Positions 8,143 to 16,130 of a stretch of DNA of 51,474 bases are shown piece after piece. A program made the translations under genes and the position numbers. The first letter of the stretch is position 1; every line of letters starts with the position of its first letter. This stretch comes from JAWVFK01 sp033856175 (GTDB lineage Bacteria; Actinomycetota; Thermoleophilia; Solirubrobacterales; 70-9). The stretch lies in assembly GCA_033856175.1 (NCBI GenBank), contig JAWVFK010000013.1:1-51474 (forward strand), given 5' to 3'. Under the pieces are notes generated by a model. The model was not told where the DNA came from and searched no databases. It saw only the letters and a list, made by a program, of their open reading frames with translations.

Positions 8143-9816
8143 CTAGTTCGGTGCGACGCCGAGATAGGGCAGCGAGAAGGCGACGATCTTGCCGAAGGCC
8201 GGCGCGGCGACCTGGCCGCCGAAGTAGCCGCCCTTGGGCTCGTCGACGATCACCGCCGCCAGCAGTCGCGGATGGTCCGCCGGGGCGAAGCCGACGAAGG
8301 AGGCGACGAACTGCGTGTCGGAGTAGCCACCGGGAACCGGCTTCTGCGCGGTGCCGGTCTTGCCGGCGAGCTGGTAGCCGGGGACCGTCACCTCGGAGGC
8401 GGTTCCGCCCGGCTGCAGCACGCCCTTGAGCATCGTCCGCAGCTGGGCCGAAATCGCCGGGCTGATGACGCGGCGCCCGCGCGCCTCGGCGAAGCGCTCC
8501 TCGCCGGCCGACTCGATCAACCGCGGCTTGCGCAGCATGCCGCCGTTGGCGATCGCCGAGTAGGCGGTCGCCATCTGGACCGGCGTCACCGAGAGCCCCT
8601 GGCCGATCGGCGCGTTGCCCATCGTCGAGCCCGAGTACTGCGCCGGGTGGGGGACGATGCCGGCCTCCTCGCCGGGGAAGCTGATCCCCGTCGGGCTGCC
8701 GAAGCCGAAGCGCCGGATCCAGGAGTCGAAGCGGTCCTTGCCGAGCTCGAGGCCGATCTTGACGGCGCCGACGTTCGAGGACTGGGCCAGGATCTGCGAA
8801 ACGCTGAGGCTGATCGCGCCGCGATCATGGGACTCGCCGATCTCGCGGTCGGCGACCTGGATCGTCGGCGGCAGGTCGAAGACGGTCTGCGGGTTGACGA
8901 GGTGCTCGGAGAGCGCGCCGGCCACGGTGAAGGACTTGAAGGTCGAGCCCGGCTCGTAGGTGAAGCCGGTGGCCCGGTTCATGAACGGGGCCGGGCCGAG
9001 CTGAGCGATCCTCGCCGGGTCGGCGGGCGGCCAGTTGGCCATCGCCAGGACGTCGCTGGTCTGCGGGTCCATGACGATCGCGGTCGCGCCCTTGGGGCTG
9101 TAGGTGCGGCCGATCTCGGCGAGGACGGACTCGGTCCGGGCCTGGATCGGGCCGTCGAGGGTCAGCCGCACCGTCTGGCCGCTCTCGGCGCCGCGGATCG
9201 TCTGCAGCTTGATCGCCTCGCCGAGGGCGTCCTTGACGATCTTCTGCTGGCCGTCGCTGCCGTGGAGCAGGCCCTCCTCGCTGCGCTCGAGCCCGGTCAG
9301 GCCCTGGTTGTCGACGCCGACGGCGCCGATGACCTGCGCCGCGAGCGGCCCCTGCGGGTAGGTGCGGCGGCTGTCGGGCGAGGTGCCGACGCCGGGGATC
9401 TTCAGCGCCCGGACCCGCTGGGCGACCGGCAGGCTGACCTTGCGCCCCAGATAGGCGAAGCCGGTGGCGCGGTCGGCCATCTTGCCGAGCAGCTCGGCGG
9501 CGGGGACGTGGAGCAGCGGCGCCAGCTGGTTGGCGGCGGTCTGAGGGTGTTTGACCTGGTAGGGCGTGACGATGACGCTGGCGGCGTCCTCGGAGACCGC
9601 GAGTGGGTGGCCGTTGCGGTCGAGGACCGTGCCGCGGTGCCCGGGGACGACGACGAGGTCGGTCTGCTGGCTGCGGGCGCTGGCCTGGAACTCGCCGCCG
9701 TTGACCGCCTGCAGCCAGATCGCCCGCAACAGGATCAGCGTGAACAGAAAGGCGAACAGGGCGAAGAGGAGGCCGACCCTTCGCTGGATCAGCCTCGTCG
9801 GTGAGCCGCCCTTCAT
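8143..9816 (-). CDS. ftsI: Septal class B penicillin-binding protein (FtsI/PBP3)
   Basis: This is the septal transpeptidase that cross-links peptidoglycan with FtsW. It has a single N-terminal membrane anchor (about 13-36), a dimerisation domain with the RGTVLDRNGHPLA motif near 61, and a C-terminal transpeptidase. The catalytic triad motifs are STFK (Ser291), SSN (346-348) and KTGT (486-489). Length is 557; no PASTA domain follows. The ATG at 9816 lies 7 bases after the ftsL-like stop. A Bacillus-type SpoVD role is possible in other lineages, but the position next to ftsL in the division cluster favours FtsI. Confidence 0.94.
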   Translation of the reverse strand: MKGGSPTRLIQRRVGLLFALFAFLFTLILLRAIWLQAVNGGEFQASARSQQTDLVVVPGHRGTVLDRNGHPLAVSEDAASVIVTPYQVKHPQTAANQLAPLLHVPAAELLGKMADRATGFAYLGRKVSLPVAQRVRALKIPGVGTSPDSRRTYPQGPLAAQVIGAVGVDNQGLTGLERSEEGLLHGSDGQQKIVKDALGEAIKLQTIRGAESGQTVRLTLDGPIQARTESVLAEIGRTYSPKGATAIVMDPQTSDVLAMANWPPADPARIAQLGPAPFMNRATGFTYEPGSTFKSFTVAGALSEHLVNPQTVFDLPPTIQVADREIGESHDRGAISLSVSQILAQSSNVGAVKIGLELGKDRFDSWIRRFGFGSPTGISFPGEEAGIVPHPAQYSGSTMGNAPIGQGLSVTPVQMATAYSAIANGGMLRKPRLIESAGEERFAEARGRRVISPAISAQLRTMLKGVLQPGGTASEVTVPGYQLAGKTGTAQKPVPGGYSDTQFVASFVGFAPADHPRLLAAVIVDEPKGGYFGGQVAAPAFGKIVAFSLPYLGVAPN

Positions 9817-9823
9817 CTCGACC

Positions 9824-10765
9824 TTATCCGGCCGCTACGCCGCCGCCGGAGCCAGAGCCGCCGCCGGAGTGGCTGGCTCCGCCACCGGTGCTGGCCTGCT
9901 GCGCCGACTGGGGCTGTGCGGGTTGCGGGCTTGCCGAAGGCGGGGATTGCGTCTGGGCGGTCGCAGGCGGTGGCTGCTGCTGGGCGGTCGCGGTCGGGGT
10001 CGGGGCCGTCGGCGCTGGTGGGGGCGTGGCCGCCGGCGCTGCGGCGAGCGTCGTCGGCCCGCTGAGCCCACCGCGGCCGAGCCTTGCGGCGGCTCTCGCC
10101 GCGTCGCTCGAGCCGATCGTCAGATAGGCGATGTCGCCGGGCGGCGGCACGACGAGGCCGAGCCGGGCGGCGGCCGCCTCGACGCGGTCGTTGGAGAGCT
10201 GCTGGGCGATCCTTGCCTTGAGCGTGAGGTTCTCCTGCTGCAGTGTCGTCGCCTCCTGGGTGACACGGCTGGAGGAGCTAGAGAGCCCGAGGCTGATCAC
10301 GTTGAGGGCGACGATGCCGGCGAGCAGAGTCCCCAGCAGGCCGATCCAGGCGCGGCCACGGGTCATTCGGACGACGAAGCTCGAATCGGGCAGGCCGCGG
10401 ACGGCGACAGCCGCGTGGCCGACGGCGAGCGGGATCAGCTGGCCGGCGGGAGGCGTCAGCTGCGAGCGGCGCTTGGCGGGGGCGCTGCGCGCCGGGCGCG
10501 ACGCTGCGGCCTTCCTGGTCGAAGCCTTGGCCGGGCGCGGTTTTGCCGTCGTGCGGGGCTTCGTCGCGGGGCGAGGCCTGGCGACCGCGGCCCGACGCCG
10601 CGCAGGCGCGACGGTGGCACTGCCCCGCCGAGGCGCCTGGCCGCGGCGCGGCTTCGCCGGACGTGCGGGCGCAGCGGTTGCCGCCGCACGCGGCAGCTTC
10701 GCTCGCGCCGCCTGCAGCGTCGGCGGCGGCGGCGGCGGTGCCTTGGCGGTTGCGGCGGCGGTCAT
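9824..10765 (-). CDS. ftsL: FtsL-like divisome protein with long low-complexity tails
   Basis: Position between rsmH and ftsI and the topology identify this as FtsL-like: a cytoplasmic N-terminus, one membrane segment (about 139-161), then a coiled coil (about 165-200) with the LQQENLTLKARIA heptads, as in the periplasmic part of FtsL. At 313 residues it is about three times the usual length. The extra length is a basic Ala/Pro/Arg N-terminal tail of about 110 residues and a Pro/Gln/Ala/Gly C-terminal tail of about 90. FtsL scaffolds FtsW-FtsI with FtsB and FtsQ. The ATG overlaps the rsmH stop (ATGA). Sequence similarity to FtsL is weak, as is normal for the family. Confidence 0.75.
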   Translation of the reverse strand: MTAAATAKAPPPPPPTLQAARAKLPRAAATAAPARPAKPRRGQAPRRGSATVAPARRRAAVARPRPATKPRTTAKPRPAKASTRKAAASRPARSAPAKRRSQLTPPAGQLIPLAVGHAAVAVRGLPDSSFVVRMTRGRAWIGLLGTLLAGIVALNVISLGLSSSSSRVTQEATTLQQENLTLKARIAQQLSNDRVEAAAARLGLVVPPPGDIAYLTIGSSDAARAAARLGRGGLSGPTTLAAAPAATPPPAPTAPTPTATAQQQPPPATAQTQSPPSASPQPAQPQSAQQASTGGGASHSGGGSGSGGGVAAG

Positions 10766-11760
10766 TGGGTCGTCTCGTCGGCTTCGCGAATCTTCATCGC
10801 CCCGCGCAGGTGGGCGGAGCGGGCTCTGGGGTTTCGCTCGATCTCTTCGGGGCCGGGAGCGAGCGCCCTTCTCGAAAGCGGCTCGGCCTCGGGCTCATGT
10901 CCACAGACACAGACCGGCAGCTCAGGCGGGCAGATGCAGCCGCGGGCGCGCTCGACGATGAAGCGCTTGACGCGACGATCCTCGAGCGACTGGAACGAGA
11001 TCGCCGCGAAGCGCCCGCCGCTGCGCAGGACGTCCCAGGCCAGCGGCAGGGCGCGATCGAGCGAGGAGAGCTCCTCGTTGACGGCGATCCGGATCGCCTG
11101 AAAGGTTCGCTTCGCGGGGTGGCCGCCGCCGAAGCGCGCGGCGCTCGGCAGGGCGGCCTTGACGGCCGCTACGAGCTCAGAGGTGGTCCGCAGCGGCCGC
11201 CGGCGCTCGACCTCACGGGCGATCGAGCCGGCATAGCGCTCCTCGCCGTAGACGCGCAGCGCCTCGGCCAGGCGCTGCCGCGGCCACTCGTTGACGACCT
11301 CGAGGGCCGAGAGCTCCTGGGTCGTATCCATGCGCATGTCGAGCGGTGCGTCGTAGGCGTAGGAGAAGCCCCGCTCCCAGGCGTCGAGCTGGAGCGAGGA
11401 CATGCCGAGATCCATGTAGATCGCGTCGGCGCGAACGCCGCTCTCGGCGAGCTCGGCGAGGGCGTCGGCGAAGTTGCCGCGCAGCAGCTGCAGGTGGCAG
11501 GGAACCTCGTCCGCGAGCGCCTCGAAGCGCTCGACGCTTGCCGGGTCGCGGTCGATGCAGATCAGCTCGCCCTCGGCGCCCAGCCGCTCCGCGACCAGGC
11601 GGGCGTGGCCACCGCCGCCGAAGGTGCAGTCGATCACGGTCTGGCCGGGCTCGATCGCGAGCAGCTCGACCAGCTCGGCGGCCATCACGGGTACGTGCTC
11701 GCTGGGCATATAGCTAAGGGTGGCGGCTTGCTCTCTCAGGGGTCTTACGAGGACGGGCAT
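10762..11760 (-). CDS. rsmH: 16S rRNA (cytosine1402-N4)-methyltransferase (RsmH/MraW)
   Basis: RsmH methylates N4 of C1402 in 16S rRNA. The SAM site is visible as VIDCTFGGGGHARLVAERL, followed by IDRDPASVERFEAL, the MDLGMSSLQLDAWERGFSY segment, GGHPAKRTFQAIRIAVN and the late SFQSLEDRRVKRF motif. The ATG at 11760, one base after the mraZ stop, has GGGGAGAGGA upstream and gives 332 residues. An in-frame ATG at 11709 would remove 17 residues but lacks a ribosome site. The order mraZ-rsmH-ftsL is canonical. Confidence 0.94.
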   Translation of the reverse strand: MPVLVRPLREQAATLSYMPSEHVPVMAAELVELLAIEPGQTVIDCTFGGGGHARLVAERLGAEGELICIDRDPASVERFEALADEVPCHLQLLRGNFADALAELAESGVRADAIYMDLGMSSLQLDAWERGFSYAYDAPLDMRMDTTQELSALEVVNEWPRQRLAEALRVYGEERYAGSIAREVERRRPLRTTSELVAAVKAALPSAARFGGGHPAKRTFQAIRIAVNEELSSLDRALPLAWDVLRSGGRFAAISFQSLEDRRVKRFIVERARGCICPPELPVCVCGHEPEAEPLSRRALAPGPEEIERNPRARSAHLRGAMKIREADETTQ

Positions 11761-11761
11761 C

Positions 11762-12217
11762 TCAGTCCTCTCCCCCAGGCGCCGGAACACCGCCGGCGAG
11801 CTCCTCGGCCATGGCTCCGGCGGCGGCATCGACGGTGGCCTCGTGCTCGCCCCAGGCCTTCTCGGTCCAGATCTCGAGATGGTCGGCGACGCCGACGACG
11901 ACGCAGGGCCCCTCGAGCGAGGCGTGGTCGATCAGGTGCTTGGCGATCCGCACCCGGCCAGCGGCATCGAGCTTTTCGTCCTCGGCCTGGGCGTTGAAGC
12001 GGCGGCGCATCATCCGGCCACGCTCGCTGAGCGGGTTGAGCCCGGAGAGGAAGCGCTCGTGGAAGCTCTCGTAGTCCTCGGTCGCGTAGAGCTCGACGCA
12101 GGGATCGAGGCCGGCGAAGAGAACGACTCCATCGGCGAGTGCGGCGCGGAAGCGGGCCGGGACCGTGAGGCGGTCCTTTGCGTCAAGACTGTGCTCATAG
12201 CGCCCGCGAAAAGCCAA
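11762..12217 (-). CDS. mraZ: Transcriptional regulator MraZ
   Basis: MraZ is a DNA-binding protein of the AbrB-like swapped-hairpin fold that regulates the division cluster it heads. Two MraZ domains are present, the first with FRGRYEHSLDAKDRLTVPAR and the second with EDEKLDAAGRVRIAKHL, each containing the D-x-x-x-R core. I chose the TTG at 12217 because it places the start just before FRGRYEHSLD, where MraZ proteins begin, and AAGGGA lies 9 bases upstream; this gives 151 residues. A longer open frame to 12292 would run through the leader hairpin. TTG start and leader structure may keep MraZ levels low. Confidence 0.9.
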   Translation of the reverse strand: MAFRGRYEHSLDAKDRLTVPARFRAALADGVVLFAGLDPCVELYATEDYESFHERFLSGLNPLSERGRMMRRRFNAQAEDEKLDAAGRVRIAKHLIDHASLEGPCVVVGVADHLEIWTEKAWGEHEATVDAAAGAMAEELAGGVPAPGGED

Positions 12218-12257
12218 CTGAGGGAATCCCTTCTCGACCGTGGAAAGCTGATGAGGT

Positions 12258-12300
12258 GGACCGGGGTGGTGAGGTGGGAGGAGCCTCGCCACCCCGGTCC
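12258..12300 (-). other. Long hairpin in the mraZ 5' leader
   Basis: Arms of 17 bases (12258-12274 and 12284-12300) pair with one mismatch around a 9-base loop that reads CTCCTCCCA on the minus strand. It begins about 13 bases after the inferred transcription start and ends 40 bases before the mraZ TTG. No T-run follows. The loop is complementary to Shine-Dalgarno sequences. It is most likely a regulatory or stabilising leader structure. Confidence 0.7.
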
Positions 12301-12317
12301 TGTGTCATCAACTCGGG

Positions 12318-12350
12318 CGCCACGGTAACCCACAACGCCCCACTTTGCAA
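12318..12350 (-). promoter_or_regulatory. Division cluster promoter with MraZ box
   Basis: On the minus strand TTGCAA (12345-12350) and TACCGT (12322-12327) are 17 bases apart, a good sigma70 arrangement. Three direct repeats, TGGGG (12338-12342), TGGGT (12328-12332) and TGGCG (12318-12322), are each separated by exactly 5 bases, matching the known TGGGN-N5 arrangement bound by MraZ in E. coli. The repeats fill the spacer and overlap the -10, so MraZ binding should block RNA polymerase. Confidence 0.8.
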
Positions 12351-12370
12351 CACGACGGCATTCCATCCCA

Positions 12371-12383
12371 TCCGTCGGACGGA
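12371..12383. promoter_or_regulatory. Perfect 6-1-6 palindrome upstream of the mraZ promoter
   Basis: TCCGTC-G-GACGGA lies about 20 bases upstream of the -35. It could be a site for a second regulator of the division cluster. Apart from this palindrome, the MraZ promoter and leader hairpin, and the inverted repeat at 12454-12483, I see nothing in the 310-base gene-free stretch 12218-12527. Confidence 0.35.
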
Positions 12384-12453
12384 ATTGCTAGGCGGCTTCC
12401 AAGGCCGAGTTTTTGGCTCTACAGAGCCGAAAAGGCGGTGTCACCCGGTCCTA

Positions 12454-12483
12454 TGCACCTGGCCGAATTGCGGCCTGGGTGCA
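12454..12483 (-). terminator. Possible terminator of the Tad operon
   Basis: An inverted repeat (TGCACC-t-GGCCG ... CGGCC-tg-GGTGCA on the plus strand) begins 45 bases after the tadC stop. It has 11 paired bases with a small bulge and no T-tract, as is common for actinobacterial terminators. Confidence 0.35.
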
Positions 12484-12527
12484 ACCGGACTTGCATCTGA
12501 CGCCGTGAGAAGGAGTCGGCGGCAGGC

Positions 12528-13367
12528 CTAGCCGCCGGTGATCGAGCCGGCGTTGGCGAGCAGCGCCGCGACGATCATCAGCAGGACCGACGGCACCAGG
12601 ACGAGGGCGATGACGAGCTGGATCTTGGGCGCAGCCCGGGCGGCCCTCTCCTCGACGAGCCGCCGCTGGTCGCGGCGTACCGCGCTTGCCTGGTCTCGCA
12701 GCCGGTCGGCGAGTGGGGCGCCGTAGCGTTGCGAGCGGCCGACCGCGGCGACGATGGCGGCGAGCTCGGGGCCGCCGACCCTCTCGCGCAGCCGGGCGAG
12801 GGCTTCGCCGGCCGCAGCGCCGCAGGCGATCTCGGCGATGCACTTGCGCAGCTCGGCGGCGAGCGGGCCCTCGCTGGTGGCGGCCACCGCCTCGAGCGCT
12901 GCGGCTGGCGAGCGTCCGGCGGCCGCCCCCGCGGCCATCAGGTCGAGCGCATCGGGGAGGGCCGAGACCAGGCGTGCGTGACGGCGCCGGCCACGGCGCT
13001 CGAGCAATGCGTCGGGGGCGACGAACCCGCCCACAGGCAGGGCGACGGCGACCAGCAGCGAGGTCCTGCCGGGTGCGACCGGGGCCGCGAGCAGGGCCGC
13101 CAGCGCTCCGGCCGCCATCCCGCCGAGCTTGGCGGCGAAGATCGCCTCGGGCTTGACCTCGCGATCGAGCCCGGCGCGCTCGAGCCGGCGCTCGATGCCG
13201 ACGCCCAGCGCGCTCAGCGCCCCGGCCAGTGCCGAGGCGCCCTCGAGCCGCTCGAGCAGCCGCGCCACGGCGGTGCCGATCTCCTCCCCACGCGACCCGG
13301 CCAGCTCCCAGGCGGCGGCGCAGCAGAGCAGCGCGGCGACGGCCGCGAGCCAGATCGGGACGTTCAC
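12528..13367 (-). CDS. tadC: Tad pilus assembly membrane protein TadC
   Basis: TadC pairs with TadB to form the inner-membrane platform of Tad (Flp) type IV-like pili. The 279-residue protein has N-terminal hydrophobic segments, then a T2SF domain with LPDALDLMAAGAAAGRSPAAALEA (the GxS/LR core of the fold) and a C-terminal membrane segment. The start is GTG overlapping the tadB stop (GTGA). It is the last gene of the locus; no pilin, TadE/F or prepilin peptidase follows before the division cluster. Confidence 0.82.
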   Translation of the reverse strand: MNVPIWLAAVAALLCCAAAWELAGSRGEEIGTAVARLLERLEGASALAGALSALGVGIERRLERAGLDREVKPEAIFAAKLGGMAAGALAALLAAPVAPGRTSLLVAVALPVGGFVAPDALLERRGRRRHARLVSALPDALDLMAAGAAAGRSPAAALEAVAATSEGPLAAELRKCIAEIACGAAAGEALARLRERVGGPELAAIVAAVGRSQRYGAPLADRLRDQASAVRRDQRRLVEERAARAAPKIQLVIALVLVPSVLLMIVAALLANAGSITGG

Positions 13368-14215
13368 GGCTCGGCGCGGGCCAGCCGGCGGATCGCCATG
13401 AAGCCGCCGAGCTGGAGCGCGGCGGCCATCGCCAGGATCACGGCGCCGCCGGGCGCAGCCAGCAGGCGGGCGACGAAGCCTGGGTTCAGCAGCTCGGCGA
13501 ACAGCGCCGCGCCGCTGGGCATCGCGACGACGAGCAGGCCGGTAAAGCGCGCCTGAGCGGTGGCGGTGCGGGCGTCACGGGCGGCCTGCGCCTGCTCCGC
13601 GGCCGCCGTTGCGAAGCGTCGCAGCAGGCCGACGAGATCGCCGCCGGAGGCCTGCTGGGCGACGAGCGCGGCCGCCAGGGCGTCGAGCCGCTCGGAGCGA
13701 ACGCGCGAGCGCATCCCCTCGAGCGCGGTCACGGTGGCGCCGCCGAGCTCGAGGTCGGCGGCAACGCGCCCGAGCTCAGCGGCGGGCGGACCGTCGAGCG
13801 CCCCGGGCGCGGCGGCGAGGGCCGCGCGGACCGAGTGCCCTGCCGCCAGCGCGTCCGCCAGCGCCGTCGCCACCTCCGGCAGGCGGCTCTCGATCGCCAG
13901 CCGGTAGCGCCGCCGACGTCGCGAGAGCAACGACCCGGCGGCCGCCGGCCCGGCCAGCGCGAGCAGGGCGAGCGGCCCGGGCCCGGCGAGCAGCAGCACC
14001 GTGCCGAGAAGCAGTGCCGAGCCCAGCAGCGCCAGCCGGCGCCGCTCCGCCTCGCTTGGCTCGTATCCCTCGCGCCCGGCGCGCATCAGCGGCTCGACCG
14101 CAGCCGCCAGCCAGCGCTGCCCGGCGGGCGCGGCCGCGAGCCCCTCGCGCACGGCCAGCGCAACGAGGCCGCCGGCGAGGGCGGCCAGCGGGATCGTCGC
14201 GCCGGCGTCGATCAC
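13364..14215 (-). CDS. tadB: Tad pilus assembly membrane protein TadB
   Basis: The 283-residue protein has the TadB layout: two N-terminal hydrophobic segments, a T2SF cytoplasmic domain with LPEVATALADALAAGHSVRAAL and QQASGGDLVGLLRRF, and two C-terminal membrane helices. It should form the platform with TadC and receive energy from TadA. Start is GTG, overlapping the tadA stop. The repeated GTGA junctions mean tadA, tadB and tadC are translated as a coupled unit. Confidence 0.82.
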   Translation of the reverse strand: MIDAGATIPLAALAGGLVALAVREGLAAAPAGQRWLAAAVEPLMRAGREGYEPSEAERRRLALLGSALLLGTVLLLAGPGPLALLALAGPAAAGSLLSRRRRRYRLAIESRLPEVATALADALAAGHSVRAALAAAPGALDGPPAAELGRVAADLELGGATVTALEGMRSRVRSERLDALAAALVAQQASGGDLVGLLRRFATAAAEQAQAARDARTATAQARFTGLLVVAMPSGAALFAELLNPGFVARLLAAPGGAVILAMAAALQLGGFMAIRRLARAEP

Positions 14216-15345
14216 GGCGCCGCCTCGATCGCCAGGTCGCGCGTGCCGACGCCGCCGGCGCGGATGACGACCTCGGCCAGCTGGGTCACGGCGCGGCGGC
14301 CGTCGGCCGTGCGAGCGATGTGGACGACCAGGTCGAGGCCGCGGCCGAGCTGCTCGCGGATCGCCTCGTGGGGCAGGCCCGCGCCGGCCATCAACGTCAG
14401 CGTCTCGAGCCGCCGCAGCGCGTCGGCGGGCGAGTTGGCGTGAACGGTCGACATCGCCCCCTCGTGGCCGGTGTTGAGCGCCGTCAGCAGGTCGAGCGCC
14501 TCGGGCCCGCGGACCTCGCCGATGACGATTCGGTCGGGCCTCATCCGCAGGGCATTGCGCAGCAGATCGCGGATCGTCACCGCGCCGCGCCCCTCGACGC
14601 TCGGCGGCCGGCTCTCGAGCCGGACGACGTGCGGCTGGCGCAGCTGCAGCTCGGCGGCGTCCTCGATCGTGATCACCCTCTCGACCGGGGCGATGAAGGT
14701 CGACAGCGCGTTCAGCAGCGTCGTCTTGCCGGAGCCGGTGCCACCGCTGACGAGGATGCTTCGCCGCTCGCGGACCGCGTCGGACAATGCATCCCGTGCA
14801 GCCGGGCTCAGCGTCCCGATCTCGACCAGCCCGTCGGGATCGGGCCGGATCGAGGCGAAGCGGCGGATCGACAGCGCCGGCCCGTCGACCGACAGCGGCG
14901 GGATGACGACGTTGACACGCGAGCCGTCGCGGAGGCGGGCGTCGACCATCGGGCTGAGCTCGTCGACCCGGCGCCCGAGCGGGGCGAGGATCCGCTCGAT
15001 CGTGTTGCGCAGCGCCTGCTCGGAGGCAAAGCTGATCTCGGTCCGCTCGATCCGGCCGCCACGCTCGACGTAGACGCGGTCGGGCCCGTTGACCATCACC
15101 TCCTCGACGCGCGAGTCCTCGAGCAGCGGCTCCAGCGGGCCGAGGCCGACGGTGTCGCGCAGGATCCTGGCGGCTATGCCGCGTCGCTGAACGCGGGGCA
15201 GGATCGCAGCGTCGCGCTCGACGATCCGCTCGATCGCCAGCTCGATCGGCTCGCCGCCGGCGCTGCCCGCGGCCGCCTCGGCGCGGCGCTCATCGCGAAG
15301 CCGATCACGCAACTCGGCGGCGACGATCTCCTCGTGGTCGACCAC
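14212..15345 (-). CDS. tadA: Tad secretion ATPase TadA/CpaF
   Basis: This is the hexameric motor ATPase of the Tad system. Within 377 residues are the N-terminal CpaF domain (MVNGPDRVYVERGG near 84), Walker A GGTGSGKTTLLN (201-212), the Asp box ITIEDAAEL, Walker B RPDRIVIGEVRG (269-280) and His box STVHANSP (299-306). All catalytic elements are intact. The GTG at 15345 has only AAGGG abutting it. It follows the sigma factor gene by 82 bases and overlaps tadB. Confidence 0.9.
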   Translation of the reverse strand: MVDHEEIVAAELRDRLRDERRAEAAAGSAGGEPIELAIERIVERDAAILPRVQRRGIAARILRDTVGLGPLEPLLEDSRVEEVMVNGPDRVYVERGGRIERTEISFASEQALRNTIERILAPLGRRVDELSPMVDARLRDGSRVNVVIPPLSVDGPALSIRRFASIRPDPDGLVEIGTLSPAARDALSDAVRERRSILVSGGTGSGKTTLLNALSTFIAPVERVITIEDAAELQLRQPHVVRLESRPPSVEGRGAVTIRDLLRNALRMRPDRIVIGEVRGPEALDLLTALNTGHEGAMSTVHANSPADALRRLETLTLMAGAGLPHEAIREQLGRGLDLVVHIARTADGRRAVTQLAEVVIRAGGVGTRDLAIEAAP

Positions 15346-15427
15346 CCTTGGTCAAGTACGCAGACGAGCTTTTTCTCCCCCGCCCGCCGCCGATCGGCAA
15401 TCTCAGCCGGCGAGCGGAGCCGGTGGT

Positions 15428-16078
15428 CTAGTTGACCGCTGCGTAGCTCAGCGCCAGGCGGCGAGCTGCAACGACCGGCGCCAGCTCCCGGTGCCGGATC
15501 ATCTGCTGGCGGGCGACGTTGCCCTGCGGGTTCCAGCCGAGGGCACGGCAGCGCGGCTCGAGAAAGGCCAGCGCTCGCGCCTGCAGCTGGCGCACGCCGG
15601 GCTCGGTGCGCTCGAGCAGCTCGGCGATCTGGTTCGTGCTCAGCTCGCATTCGAAGCGCAGGAAGAGAACCTGGCGCTGGGCGAGCGGCAGGCGATCCAG
15701 CAGCGCCCGCAACTGCGGGTCCTCGACTCCCCAGGCCGAGGCGGGCGGAGCGGAATCCTCAGCTACCTCAGCCAGCGCCTCGAGGTCGTCGGTCGGCAGC
15801 GGCGCCTGGCTGCGGCGCTCGATCATGACCTCGTTCTTGGCGATCGTGAACAGCCAGGCGAGGAAGGCCTTGCCTGGGCGGATCTCGAAGCGCGGCGTCG
15901 CCTTGTAGACCTTCTCGAAGACGCGCTGGAGGATGTCCTCGGCGTCCTCCCTGGTCGAGAGCGAGACCCTCAGGTAGCCGTAAATCGCCGGGTAGTGACG
16001 GTCGAAGAGCGCCTCGAACGCACGCGTGTCGCCAGCCTGAAGCTGGCGGATGAGGTCGAAGTCGCTTGGTATCCCCAT
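15428..16078 (-). CDS. ECF-type RNA polymerase sigma factor with C-terminal tail
   Basis: The 216-residue protein has region 2 (AFEALFDRHYPAIYGYLRVSL ending in DAEDILQRVFEKVY, then FLAWLFTIAKNEV) and region 4 (LPLAQRQVLFLRF, then the helix-turn-helix STNQIAELLERTEPGVRQL). About 40 extra residues follow region 4, with RQQM and PVVAARRLAL, a pattern repeated in the second sigma factor at 41030-41821. No anti-sigma gene is adjacent. It lies inside the Tad locus between the CpaB-like gene (52-base gap) and tadA, so it may direct expression of pilus genes. The ATG at 16078 has GGAAG upstream. Confidence 0.85.
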   Translation of the reverse strand: MGIPSDFDLIRQLQAGDTRAFEALFDRHYPAIYGYLRVSLSTREDAEDILQRVFEKVYKATPRFEIRPGKAFLAWLFTIAKNEVMIERRSQAPLPTDDLEALAEVAEDSAPPASAWGVEDPQLRALLDRLPLAQRQVLFLRFECELSTNQIAELLERTEPGVRQLQARALAFLEPRCRALGWNPQGNVARQQMIRHRELAPVVAARRLALSYAAVN

Positions 16079-16130
16079 TCCGCTTCCAGCCTATACGCCA
16101 AATCGGCCACGCCGCGGCAGTCATCTGGAG

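Noticed and set aside
12404..12435. Rho-independent terminator at GGCTC-TACA-GAGCC
   Set aside because: The T-run lies on the 5' side and an A-run on the 3' side for each strand, so it does not have terminator polarity.
12178..12531. Plus-strand frame across the mraZ upstream region
   Set aside because: It covers the promoter, MraZ box and leader hairpin; its composition is not protein-like and no ribosome site is present.
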